From Bacteroidota bacterium (lineage in GTDB: Bacteria > Bacteroidota > Bacteroidia > Chitinophagales > Chitinophagaceae), in NCBI GenBank assembly GCA_018267545.1, contig JAFDYG010000490.1, positions 1 through 64,000 on the forward strand: DNA of 64,000 nt. The letters run 5' to 3'. The notes beneath the pieces are model-generated. The model did no database searches. It had not been told where the DNA came from and saw only the letters and a program-made list of their open reading frames with translations. A program made the translations under genes and the position numbers. Of the stretch, positions 33,967-42,453 are shown piece by piece (position 1 is the first letter of the stretch; every line of letters begins with the position of its first letter).

Positions 33967-34862
33967 TTCTTGCGCACCTCCACCTGCCATTCCCCACCAC
34001 TGCTAATCTTGTTTACCGCGGCGAAATCCCCCTGGTTCAACGCAAACGACAGCTGTAGCAAGCTGTTCAAATAGGCCAGCGGCTTGCCCACCGGTACCGC
34101 CCCAAACGTCGAAGTATAAGGCATTTCACCCGAATACACTTCCTTTCCCAAATGCAGTATACGGACTCGTATGATATCCCCGAAGCCCACGTGCAGCTGT
34201 TGGTACAGCTCCCCCGGAATATTCGTCCACACATTCCCGTATTGAACATCCAGCACAGGTATCGTTCCGCTCAGCACGCCCCCTTTCAGCTCGGCCTTTT
34301 GATACGGAATCGACACGACTTCCTGTTTCGCCAACAAAGGCCCTACCTGCTCGAAGCTGATGACTCCCGCCGCCAGCCTCGCCGCCGTAAACGAATACAC
34401 ATCCCGGCCATGAAACGTATAGGACTTCTTCGAGTCCTGCCGCCTGTTCACCGCCTCATTGATTTCTCTTATCTCCGCAATACCGAGCGATTCCGCAATC
34501 AAGGTCAGCGTCCCATTGTCGGGCGTCACGATAAACTGCCCCGTCTTGGTCTTCAGCACCACCGACTTCCGCTCCGTCCCCACACCAGGATCGACCACGG
34601 AAACGAATACCGTCCCCGCCGGCCAATATGGCACCGTCTGCTGCAGCCGGTAAGCCGCCGCCCAAATATCATAAGCCGGTATCTCATGAGTAAGATCGAA
34701 CAATTTAAGCTCCGTAGAAACCCCCATCGCCACCCCCTTCATCTCCGACACGGCCCCATCCTTCACCCCAAAATCGGACTGGTAAACGACGATCTTATTC
34801 TGCGCCCGGCCTGCTATCCCCGCGCAAAACACTCCCACAAAAAGAAGCAATTTCAATAGCAT
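33963..34862 (-). CDS. Exported SAM hydrolase/SAM-dependent halogenase family protein
   Basis: 299 residues. The first 20 ([20 protein letters not shown]) form a signal peptide. The rest is the DUF62/PF01887 fold: [51 protein letters not shown] and [12 protein letters not shown]. Asp91, Arg98 and His151 match the conserved Asp-Arg-His triad of SAM hydrolases (SAM hydroxide adenosyltransferases), so water rather than chloride or fluoride is the likely nucleophile. SAM is a cytoplasmic metabolite, so the export signal is puzzling; the real substrate may be another S-adenosyl compound or salvaged external SAM. It heads a unit with AraC and VOC genes, 27 bp from the divergent second VOC gene. Confidence 0.88.
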   Translation of the reverse strand: MLLKLLLFVGVFCAGIAGRAQNKIVVYQSDFGVKDGAVSEMKGVAMGVSTELKLFDLTHEIPAYDIWAAAYRLQQTVPYWPAGTVFVSVVDPGVGTERKSVVLKTKTGQFIVTPDNGTLTLIAESLGIAEIREINEAVNRRQDSKKSYTFHGRDVYSFTAARLAAGVISFEQVGPLLAKQEVVSIPYQKAELKGGVLSGTIPVLDVQYGNVWTNIPGELYQQLHVGFGDIIRVRILHLGKEVYSGEMPYTSTFGAVPVGKPLAYLNSLLQLSFALNQGDFAAVNKISSGGEWQVEVRKK

Positions 34863-34875
34863 ACTCGAAATGTTT

Positions 34876-34883
34876 TATCTTTG
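34876..34883 (+). promoter_or_regulatory. -7 box (TATCTTTG) directly before second VOC gene
   Basis: TATCTTTG fits TAnnTTTG and ends 6 bp before the ATG at 34890, implying a leaderless or almost leaderless message. It lies in a 27-bp gap between divergent start codons, so the -33 region would fall inside the other gene. Confidence 0.5.
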
Positions 34884-34889
34884 AAAGTA

Positions 34890-35318
34890 ATGAAAAAAAT
34901 CACACCCTTCCACGTCGCCGTCCCGGTCTATGACTTAAAAGAAACAAGAGCATTCTACCGCGACGTCCTCGGCTGCGAAGAAGGCCGCAGCTCCGACCAA
35001 TGGGTCGACTTCGATTTCTACGGCCACCAGTTCGTCATCCACCTCAAACCCAAGCCCGTACAAGCCGAAGGCCTCCACCACAACCCCGTCGACGGCCACG
35101 ACGTCCCCGTTCCCCACTACGGCGTAGTCCTCGAATGGGACCAGTGGCACGACCTCGAACAAAGACTAAAAGCCAAAGGCATCAAATTCGTCATCGAACC
35201 CTATATCCGCTTCAAAGGCCTCCCCGGCGAGCAAGCCACCATGTTCTTCCTCGACCCCTCCGGAAACGCCCTCGAGTTCAAAGCCTTCCAGGATATTACT
35301 CAACTCTTCGCCAAATAA
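34890..35318 (+). CDS. VOC family protein
   Basis: 142 residues from the ATG at 34890; an in-frame TTG 9 bp upstream lies in the -7 box and is unlikely. The sequence has [45 protein letters not shown], a [27 protein letters not shown] unit and [21 protein letters not shown]. The His in FHVAV, His in GHQFVIH and Glu in ALEFK form a plausible metal triad as in extradiol-dioxygenase- or glyoxalase-like VOC proteins. Divergent from the exported SAM-hydrolase-like gene. Substrate unknown. Confidence 0.88.
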   Translation: MKKITPFHVAVPVYDLKETRAFYRDVLGCEEGRSSDQWVDFDFYGHQFVIHLKPKPVQAEGLHHNPVDGHDVPVPHYGVVLEWDQWHDLEQRLKAKGIKFVIEPYIRFKGLPGEQATMFFLDPSGNALEFKAFQDITQLFAK

Positions 35319-35345
35319 TAGCCGTTCATCCACATCGGCCCCCCT

Positions 35346-35393
35346 CATACTGGCTTTTTACCCTACCTTAAGGCCGCTAAAAAAACCAGTATG
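35346..35393 (+). promoter_or_regulatory. Stem-loop burying the start codon of the S41 protease gene
   Basis: CATACTGG (35346-35353) is the exact complement of CCAGTATG (35386-35393), which contains the ATG at 35391. After one mismatch the stem continues for five T-A pairs. The intervening loop is about 20 nt. Confidence 0.45.
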
Positions 35394-38300
35394 AGAATCA
35401 CATTAACCATTACCGCACTGCTCGCGGCCATCGTCTCGCAGGCGCAGGTCAACGCATCCTTATTTCGCTATCCCGACGTGTCCGCCACGCAGATCGTATT
35501 TACCTATGCCAACGACCTCTGGGTCGTCCCAAAAGAAGGCGGCAAAGCCTTTCACCTCAGCTCACCCTCAGGAGTAGAGGTCTGGCCAAAGTTCTCTCCC
35601 GATGGCAACACTATCGCCTATTCCGCCGACTACGACGGCAACAATTCTATCTATACTATACCGTCGACAGGCGGCATCCCCTCCCGCATCACCTGGTACA
35701 GCGGCTTCGAACGCGTCGTCGACTGGTATCCCGACGGCAAACGCCTCCTCTTCGCCTCCGGCCGGCAATCCGGCCGCGAACGCTTCAACCGCTTCTTCAC
35801 CATCGCCGCTACAGGTGGCGCACCCGAAGCGCTCCCCCTTCCCTACGCCGAATACGGTACCCTATCCCCCGACGGTACCCAGCTGGCTTATATTTATACC
35901 TCACAGATAGGCCGCAACTGGAAACGTTACCGCGGCGGCTGGGCAGGAAAAATTCACCTCTTCCACCTCAACGGCTACGCCGACGAAAATATCTCTATCG
36001 GCACAGACGCAGACGAAGAGCTTCCCATGTGGCACGGCAATACCATCTTCTTCCTCTCCGATCGCGGTGAAGAAAAAAGAATGAACCTCTGGGAATACGA
36101 TATCGCTTCTAAAAAATTCACCCAGCTGACCAAATTCACCGACTACGACGTCCACTTCCCCTCCCTGGGACCCAGCGATATCGTTTTCGAAGAAGGCGGC
36201 AAGCTCTTCCTCTATACCATCGCCACACATCAATATAAAGAGGTCCCCGTCCAGGTCATCACCGACCAGAACGCCCTTCGCCCCACCCTCCAGGCCACGG
36301 AGAAATATCAGGCTAGCGCTTCTATCGCCCCCGACGGCAAACAGGTTCTTTTCGAAGCAAGAGGCGACGTCTACACCGTCCCCGCAGAGAATGGTCCCGT
36401 AAAAGACCTTACCCAAACCTCGGGTATCGCCGAACGCAGCCCCGCCTGGTCTCCCGACGGCAAATACATCGCCTACTGGTCCGACCGCTCCGGCGAATAC
36501 GAGCTCACCCTCCGCACAACGAACAACACCTCACCCGAGAAGAAGCTGACGTCCTATGGATCAGGCTTCCGGTACAATCTCTTCTGGTCTCCCGACAGCA
36601 AAAAAATCGCCTTTATCGATAAGGCCATGAAGATCTACGTCTACGATCGCACCACCGACGCGACCACATTCGTAGACCAGGGACTCCGCCTGATGGACGG
36701 CGCCCTCTCGAGTTTCGTCCTCAATTGGTCCCCCGACAGCCGCTGGCTTACGTATAGCCGCGATATTCCCAACAATCATAACGTAGTCTTCATTTACGAC
36801 TATACAAACAAGAAGCTGCACCAGGTCACTTCCGACTTTTACAGCAACAACAGCCCCGTCTTCGACCCCAGCGGTAAATACCTGTTCATTTCGACCAACC
36901 AGTCCTTTACACCGCTCTATAGCGATATGGACAACACTTTTATTTATCCCAATTCTACAAAGCTCGCGGTGCTCGTCCTGCAAAAGTCGACCCTGTCTCC
37001 ACTCTATCCCAAGAACGATACCGTAGCCGTAAAACAAGAAGACAATACGCCCGCTCCGCCAAAGCCACCGGTCGCAGCCGCTCCTGCAAAACCATCCGTC
37101 CCCCCGGTAAACATCGACTTCGACGGCCTCGAATCCCGTATGGTCATGCTCCCGATCGACGCCGGCAATTTCGGTAAGCTCTATGCCACAGAAGGCAAGC
37201 TGATCTATGTTCAGCAGCCCAACACCGGCTCCGAATCGAAACAACAGTCTCTTCGATTCTTCGACCTCGATAAACGCAAGACTAAAACGATCGTCGACGA
37301 CATCAACGGTAGCGAGCTTTCTGCCGACGGTAAACGTTTCCTGGTCATCAAGGACGGTAGCTTCTATATCGTAGCCGCCGACGAAGGCCAGAAGCTCGAA
37401 AAGAAGCTCCGCACTTCCGAGATGCAGCAATGGGTAACACCCCGCGAAGAATGGCGCCAAATCCTCGTCGACGCCTGGCGCCTCGAGAGAGATTATTTCT
37501 ATGACGCAAAAATGCACGGCGTAGACTGGAATAAGGTGAAAGATCAATATCTAAAGCTAACCGACCAGGCCTCTACCCGTGAAGAAGTGGATTTCATCCT
37601 CGGAGAAATGATCGGAGAGCTCAACGCATCGCACACGTACCACGGCGGCGGAGCGCTCGAAGACACCAAACGCGCATCCGTTGGCTTCCTCGGTATCGAC
37701 TGGCAAGCCGATGGTGAGTATTATAAGATCAAGAAGATCATCCGCGGCGCATCCTGGGACGCCGAAGTCCGGTCGCCCCTCGACGCACCCGGTATCAACA
37801 TAAAAGAAGGGGATTATATCCTCGCCGTCAATGGCGTTCCCATCACGACCAAAACCGATCCCTACGCCTCTTTTGGGAACCTCGCCGGTAAGTCGGTCGA
37901 GCTCACCTGGAACAGCACACCGTCCACAGCCGGCGCCCATACCGTCATCGTAACCACCCTACAAGCCGAAAACAGGCTCCGCAACCTCGCCTGGATCGAA
38001 GAGAAACGCCACCGCGTAGAAGAGGCGACCAATGGCCAGGTCGGTTATGTATACGTTCGCAGCACCGGTATCGACGGACAGAATGAGCTGATCCGCCAAT
38101 TCACCGGCCAGCTCGACAAGAAAGCCCTGGTCATCGACGAGCGTTTCAACGATGGCGGCCAAATCCCCGACCGCTTCATCGAAGTGCTGAACCGCAAACC
38201 CCTCGCATGGTGGGCTACCCGCGACGGGGCCGCTTGGCAATGGCCACCCGCCGGCAACTTCGGCCCCAAGGTCATGCTGATCAATGGATGGAGCGGCTCC

Positions 38301-38630
38301 GGTGGAGACGCCTTCCCCGACTACTTCCGCAAGACAGGTCTGGGCCCCCTCATCGGAACCCGCACCTGGGGCGGCCTAATCGGCATCAGCGGCGCACCCG
38401 GCCTGATCGATGGCGCTAATATCACCGTCCCCACCTTCCGCATGTACAACCCCGATGGCACCTGGTTCAAGGAAGGACACGGCGTCGACCCCGACATCCT
38501 CGTCCCCGAAGACCTCACACAAGGCGCCCAGGGCAAAGACAACCAGCTCGAACGAGCCATCACAGAAATTATCGAACAATTAAAGAAGGGCTTCACACCC
38601 CCCAGCCGGCCAGCCGCCGAAACACGCTAA
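35391..38630 (+). CDS. Tricorn-like S41 family peptidase
   Basis: 1079 residues with a signal peptide (ending SQAQ). Residues about 25-330 and 335-540 are two WD40/PD40-type propellers with repeated FSPDG, WSPDG and DPSGKY turns. A Pro-rich linker (APPKPPVAAAPAKPS) sits near 550. The tricorn C1 domain, a PDZ domain (around 770-860) and the TSPc protease domain follow. The nucleophile lies in NGWSGSGGDAFPDYF, most likely Ser970, and HGVDW plus ASHTYHGGG in the C1 region carry the His side. The C-terminus has TWGGLIGISGAP. Tricorn breaks proteasome-derived peptides in archaea; here the protein is exported and probably trims peptides in the periplasm. Confidence 0.92.
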   Translation: MRITLTITALLAAIVSQAQVNASLFRYPDVSATQIVFTYANDLWVVPKEGGKAFHLSSPSGVEVWPKFSPDGNTIAYSADYDGNNSIYTIPSTGGIPSRITWYSGFERVVDWYPDGKRLLFASGRQSGRERFNRFFTIAATGGAPEALPLPYAEYGTLSPDGTQLAYIYTSQIGRNWKRYRGGWAGKIHLFHLNGYADENISIGTDADEELPMWHGNTIFFLSDRGEEKRMNLWEYDIASKKFTQLTKFTDYDVHFPSLGPSDIVFEEGGKLFLYTIATHQYKEVPVQVITDQNALRPTLQATEKYQASASIAPDGKQVLFEARGDVYTVPAENGPVKDLTQTSGIAERSPAWSPDGKYIAYWSDRSGEYELTLRTTNNTSPEKKLTSYGSGFRYNLFWSPDSKKIAFIDKAMKIYVYDRTTDATTFVDQGLRLMDGALSSFVLNWSPDSRWLTYSRDIPNNHNVVFIYDYTNKKLHQVTSDFYSNNSPVFDPSGKYLFISTNQSFTPLYSDMDNTFIYPNSTKLAVLVLQKSTLSPLYPKNDTVAVKQEDNTPAPPKPPVAAAPAKPSVPPVNIDFDGLESRMVMLPIDAGNFGKLYATEGKLIYVQQPNTGSESKQQSLRFFDLDKRKTKTIVDDINGSELSADGKRFLVIKDGSFYIVAADEGQKLEKKLRTSEMQQWVTPREEWRQILVDAWRLERDYFYDAKMHGVDWNKVKDQYLKLTDQASTREEVDFILGEMIGELNASHTYHGGGALEDTKRASVGFLGIDWQADGEYYKIKKIIRGASWDAEVRSPLDAPGINIKEGDYILAVNGVPITTKTDPYASFGNLAGKSVELTWNSTPSTAGAHTVIVTTLQAENRLRNLAWIEEKRHRVEEATNGQVGYVYVRSTGIDGQNELIRQFTGQLDKKALVIDERFNDGGQIPDRFIEVLNRKPLAWWATRDGAAWQWPPAGNFGPKVMLINGWSGSGGDAFPDYFRKTGLGPLIGTRTWGGLIGISGAPGLIDGANITVPTFRMYNPDGTWFKEGHGVDPDILVPEDLTQGAQGKDNQLERAITEIIEQLKKGFTPPSRPAAETR

Positions 38631-38644
38631 ACCACCACCCAGCA

Positions 38645-38672
38645 AAAAGGGACGGCGTCAGCCGTCCCTTTT
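38645..38672. terminator. Bidirectional terminator between S41 and AI-2E transporter genes
   Basis: AAAAGGGACGGC (38645-38656) pairs perfectly with GCCGTCCCTTTT (38661-38672) around GTCA. A/T-rich ends allow use from both convergent genes. Confidence 0.9.
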
Positions 38673-38675
38673 CGT

Positions 38676-39758
38676 TTATGATACCCTAAGCCCTCGCCTC
38701 TTCTTCTGCAACCACGAAGTAAATACCGTATGAAACACCGCCACGATAATCGCCCCCTTAAACATGCCCGTAAACCCCCAAGCCGCCAACCCACCAATCA
38801 CACCCAAAAACAAAACCAAAAACGGAATCCTCCCCCCACTCTTGGCAATCAAAATCGGCTTCAAAAACGCATCGATCACCAGCAACGCCACCCCATAAAT
38901 CACCAGGAAAACCGTCGTTCCCGTCCTCCCCTCCACAAACGTCCAGATCACCAACGGCACCCATACCAGCAACGGCCCCAGTTGTATCAATACCAAAAAG
39001 AAAACGATCCCGGCCAGCAGCAGCGAAAACGAAACTCCCGCAATCGCCAGCCCAATCCAGGCAATGATCGCCGCAATAAACGCAGTTCCCATCACCCCGA
39101 TGGATACCCCCTTGACCGCTTGCGTCGTAGCAGCCAGCAGAGAAAGTCCATCCCGTCTTCCCAATAAATGCTCCATCGAAGACTTGATCGGCGCCAGCAT
39201 CTTCTCGCCTGACGCCAGAAAAAAAGCCGAGATAAAAATCCCTACGATAAACTGTAAGACCGTCCCGATCATCCCCACCCCACTGGTCAGCAAATGCCGC
39301 AAAGCCACCCGCACCTGTTCCCCATTATGCGCAATCGCATCCCTCGGACTATCCTGAAGCTGCTGCCAGAAAATCCGCACATCCTCCCCCACCAACGGCA
39401 TATTCGCAATCCACACCGGCAAATCCGGGATACCATTTTCCTTCACCTTGCCCAGCCAAAGAACGGCCTCCTTTATATGGCTCCTCACCGCCGAAACGAT
39501 GAAAAGAAACGGTATCGCCACGATCGCCACCAGCACGATCGAATAGATAACAGCCGCCAGCTTGCGACGGCCCCCCATCGATCGCACCAGCCACTCGAAC
39601 GGGCTCGCAAACGACACCGAAAAAATCAACGCAAAAGTCAATACCCCAAAAAAGACCTTCAATACGTCATACAACGCCAGCATCAAACTCAACAGCAGCA
39701 AGAGTACCAGGATTGTCTCAATTAGACTACGGGAATCGTTCTGAATATACTTATTCAT
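38676..39758 (-). CDS. AI-2E family (PerM/YdiK-like) membrane permease
   Basis: 360 residues. Two spans at the N-terminus (about 12-55), another near 65-90, a periplasmic or cytoplasmic helical segment (SHIKEAVLWLGKVKENGIPDLPVW) and four to five C-terminal spans with the family motifs GVMGTAFIAAIIAWIGLAIAG, LIQLGPLLVWVPLVIW and DAFLKPILIAKSGGRIPFLVLFLGVIGGLAAWGFTGMFKGAII. The family was named for autoinducer-2 export by TqsA, but members also move Na+ or other solutes. No neighbouring gene points to a substrate. Confidence 0.88.
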   Translation of the reverse strand: MNKYIQNDSRSLIETILVLLLLLSLMLALYDVLKVFFGVLTFALIFSVSFASPFEWLVRSMGGRRKLAAVIYSIVLVAIVAIPFLFIVSAVRSHIKEAVLWLGKVKENGIPDLPVWIANMPLVGEDVRIFWQQLQDSPRDAIAHNGEQVRVALRHLLTSGVGMIGTVLQFIVGIFISAFFLASGEKMLAPIKSSMEHLLGRRDGLSLLAATTQAVKGVSIGVMGTAFIAAIIAWIGLAIAGVSFSLLLAGIVFFLVLIQLGPLLVWVPLVIWTFVEGRTGTTVFLVIYGVALLVIDAFLKPILIAKSGGRIPFLVLFLGVIGGLAAWGFTGMFKGAIIVAVFHTVFTSWLQKKRRGLRVS

Positions 39759-39840
39759 AAAATGCCGATTACCGCTAAATTAATACAATTTTAATGCCCT
39801 CCCTACTCTTTACTGCCGCAAGCCTGCCTCGCGCGGACAC

Positions 39841-41190
39841 CTATCTCCCCGGCACCGGCACCACGGGTAAGCTCTCATTCCCCCCTTCCGATACCGACTG
39901 CACGGCAAAGAAATAATTGTCCTTTGTATACGGAACCTTGACGTCCGTCTGCGTCGTAAAGATTTTCTTCTGCCACACCGCGCTCGTCGTTTCCCGCATC
40001 AAAATATAATAGCCCTTTACCTTGCCATAAGCCGGCGCCTTCCACATTAGCTGCGTTCCATTGGTAAGGCTGCGAACTTCTACCCGTACATCCTGCGGCT
40101 TCCCGGGCGACTTGGCCAGGTTGGCCAGATTCGCCAGGTTCATCGCCGTATTCTTCCGTAGGTATTCGAAGTCCATAAACTCCACCAAATCCCCATATAC
40201 AATCCCCTTTTCGGTCCTGACATCCTGGTGCTGGTGATTGTAGTTTTCGTTCATCTCCGTGATCCGAACCGCGGTATACCCACTGTCGACATAAGGCGTA
40301 TGATCCCCGCCGCGTAAAAAACGGTCATTCCGATAGACCATCACCACTTCCAGGTTGTCGACATAACGCTCCCCGATCTCCTTTACATAACGGGCCAGCT
40401 GACGCGCATTCCCGTCATTCTCCAATCCCAGCTGACGAATCTGCTTCGCCTTCTTGTCGAGCTCATAAGCCGGTAAGCCCTCGCTAAACACCCGCACCCG
40501 CGTATTGTCGATGATATTGGTTTCATTGCTGTTATTGCTGCCGACGATATCGTTGTTCAGCACACCCTCGATATTCCAGTTCTGATTCTTCGCCTTCTTC
40601 GCCATATAACCCGAACCCAGCAACCCCTGCTCCTCACCCGCAACCGTTACAAAGATGACCGTCGCAGGAAACGCATGCTTGCTCATAACCCGCGCACACT
40701 CGATCACCGCCGCCGTCCCGCTGCCATCGTCATTGGCGCCCGGCGCATCCGCCACCCCATCCATCACATCCGTACGACGGCTGTCCATATGCCCGCTGAT
40801 GATAAAGATGCGGTTGTCATTCGGGTCGGTCCCCTTCAAAGTCGCAACCGTATTCCCCAGGTTAATCGCCGTCTTCACTCTCCGGCCATCCGCCGCATAG
40901 GTCGTCGTATCCACAAAAGCCGTCAACCGTCCCCCCGAAGCCGCCGCAAACTGATTGAATTTCGACAGCACCCACTCCCTCGCCGCCCCAATCCCCTTCT
41001 TTTTATCCGTGACCGAGCTTACGGTACTCCGGGTTCCAAAAGCGACCAAACCCTTAATATAAGATTGTAGAGAATCCGCGTTGACTTCTTTTACCATATT
41101 CTCGATTTCGGCATCGCGGTTGATTGTTGTCTGGGCATGGCAAAAAGTGAGGGAGCCGGCCAGCACGGCAAATAAAGCAGTCTTTTTCAT
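39841..41190 (-). CDS. Secreted M28 family peptidase with C-terminal FN3-like domain
   Basis: 449 residues with a signal peptide ending at CHAQ. The zinc peptidase core has IISGHMDSRRTD (first His), PGANDDGSGTAAVIECARVM (bridging Asp), VTVAGEEQGLLGSGYM (Glu pair), LNNDIVGSNN and NHQHQDVRTEKG (last His region). Residues about 360-449 (KPQDVRVEVRSLTNGTQLMWKAP, GYYILMRETTSAVW) look like a fibronectin type III domain. It would act as an aminopeptidase in the periplasm or outside. It differs from the other M28 protein at 12.2 kb in lacking a PA insert. Its start is only 14 bp downstream of the preceding terminator's T-tract, so it may depend on read-through. Confidence 0.9.
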   Translation of the reverse strand: MKKTALFAVLAGSLTFCHAQTTINRDAEIENMVKEVNADSLQSYIKGLVAFGTRSTVSSVTDKKKGIGAAREWVLSKFNQFAAASGGRLTAFVDTTTYAADGRRVKTAINLGNTVATLKGTDPNDNRIFIISGHMDSRRTDVMDGVADAPGANDDGSGTAAVIECARVMSKHAFPATVIFVTVAGEEQGLLGSGYMAKKAKNQNWNIEGVLNNDIVGSNNSNETNIIDNTRVRVFSEGLPAYELDKKAKQIRQLGLENDGNARQLARYVKEIGERYVDNLEVVMVYRNDRFLRGGDHTPYVDSGYTAVRITEMNENYNHQHQDVRTEKGIVYGDLVEFMDFEYLRKNTAMNLANLANLAKSPGKPQDVRVEVRSLTNGTQLMWKAPAYGKVKGYYILMRETTSAVWQKKIFTTQTDVKVPYTKDNYFFAVQSVSEGGNESLPVVPVPGR

Positions 41191-41200
41191 CCGTCCAATA

Positions 41201-41229
41201 TAACAAAAATCCCGGCCTCACAGCCGGGA
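41201..41229 (-). terminator. Terminator after DUF4097 gene
   Basis: TCCCGGC (41210-41216) and GCCGGGA (41223-41229) form a 7-bp stem; on the minus strand TTTTTGTTA follows. The T-tract ends about 12 bp before the M28 start codon. Confidence 0.8.
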
Positions 41230-41254
41230 CTTCCTACTCATTTTTGGCTTATCG

Positions 41255-42280
41255 TTATTTAAAGCTCACGTGCACGTTGCCGCCGCCCCCGTCGATCTTC
41301 ACCGGAATACCACCCCCATTGAGCGACCCGCTTATATGATGCTTGTCGAGATCGCCCTTGAAATTATTCATACTGCTGGTATGCACCTGCTCACCGGAGA
41401 TATTCAAATCCATCCCCTTGCCCTGCGGCAGCGTGATGGTAATATCACCCCCAGAGTTGCTCAGGTCCACATATTTACCCATCTCGTTCAGGTTGATCCG
41501 GATATTTCCACCCGAAGTCGAAGCCGCCAGGCTGCCCGAAAGATTATCGAAGTCCACATTCCCACCGGAGGTCTTCGCCTGCAGCTCACCCGCAATGTCT
41601 CCACCTCCTACTTGTCCACCCGAAGTCGTCGCACGAACATTCCCCTTTATCGAACGCAGATGTACATTCCCGCCGGAAGTAGCCAGCCGGATCGTTCCAT
41701 CGCAACGCTCGGCATCCATATTCCCACCCGAAGTTTCCAGGTCGATATTATCCCTCGAATCGACAATGTTGACATTCCCGCCAGACGTACGCCCCGTGAT
41801 CTTACCACTCAGCTTTGCAATGTCGATGTTTCCACCCGAAGTCCGGAAGTCTTCCGTACCCGAAAGATTTTTGATATCGATGTTCCCGCCGCTGGTCCGC
41901 AAAGTAGAGCTGACCGACTGCGGTACGACAAGCCGGAATGAAATCGACAGCGTCTTGTTCCAGTTCGTGTTACGATTCTTGTGCTTGGCGATCGCCTTTA
42001 ATACACCCCCATCGACCGCAACCGTTATGTCGAATTCTTCAAGACGGCGTTCGATCTCCTCCTTGCTGATGCTTCCATCACGACCATTGTTGGGATGTAC
42101 GAACATCTCTACGCGAGCCTCCCCAGCCGCTTCTCCGGAGATGGAGATATTCCCGCCGGACGTTTCGGACTGTACTTGCTTGACCGACTCACGAGGAAAA
42201 GACTTTTGCATGTAAGGGGTTTGCGCATTCAAACCGGCAAAAGGCAAACCGCAGGCTAGTAGAAAAAATATCCGCTTCAT
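41255..42280 (-). CDS. DUF4097-like secreted beta-repeat protein with TSGGN repeats
   Basis: 341 residues from the ATG at 42280, which gives the signal peptide MKRIFFLLACGLPFAGLNA; the open frame continues 21 codons upstream without a signal. About ten copies of a (T/S)SGGN turn recur every 19-20 residues (for example RTSGGNIDI, ETSGGNMDA, KTSGGNVDF), with alternating hydrophobic strands between them. This is the DUF4097 adhesin-like beta-repeat, expected to stack into a right-handed beta helix. Bacteroidota DUF4097 proteins often lie near sigma/anti-sigma or PspC genes, but none is adjacent here. Function unknown; cell-envelope or surface role inferred. Confidence 0.88.
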   Translation of the reverse strand: MKRIFFLLACGLPFAGLNAQTPYMQKSFPRESVKQVQSETSGGNISISGEAAGEARVEMFVHPNNGRDGSISKEEIERRLEEFDITVAVDGGVLKAIAKHKNRNTNWNKTLSISFRLVVPQSVSSTLRTSGGNIDIKNLSGTEDFRTSGGNIDIAKLSGKITGRTSGGNVNIVDSRDNIDLETSGGNMDAERCDGTIRLATSGGNVHLRSIKGNVRATTSGGQVGGGDIAGELQAKTSGGNVDFDNLSGSLAASTSGGNIRINLNEMGKYVDLSNSGGDITITLPQGKGMDLNISGEQVHTSSMNNFKGDLDKHHISGSLNGGGIPVKIDGGGGNVHVSFK

Positions 42281-42344
42281 ATTGTAGTTGTTTTTTTTAA
42301 AGTCATCATGCCAGTCCATAATGTTGCACCTATAAAAATTCATT

Positions 42345-42374
42345 ACCGGACAGTTACTGTATCGAAACCGGACA
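42345..42374. promoter_or_regulatory. ACCGGACA direct repeats 22 bp apart, DUF4097/permease divergent region
   Basis: ACCGGACA occurs at 42345-42352 and 42367-42374, two helical turns apart. An ACAGT/ACTGT dyad (42350-42360) overlaps the first copy. Spacing and position suggest an activator or repressor site. Confidence 0.45.
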
Positions 42375-42383
42375 CACCACCCC

Positions 42384-42391
42384 CAAAAATA
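42384..42391 (-). promoter_or_regulatory. Possible -7 box (TATTTTTG) for DUF4097 gene
   Basis: Minus-strand TATTTTTG fits TAnnTTTG, 104 bp upstream of the chosen start and just upstream of the ACCGGACA repeats. No -33 element recognised. Confidence 0.3.
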
Positions 42392-42453
42392 CCCTTCAAG
42401 ACCCTCGAATTCAGCTTATAAGAGCATGGCACCATATATGTCACACAAGAAGT

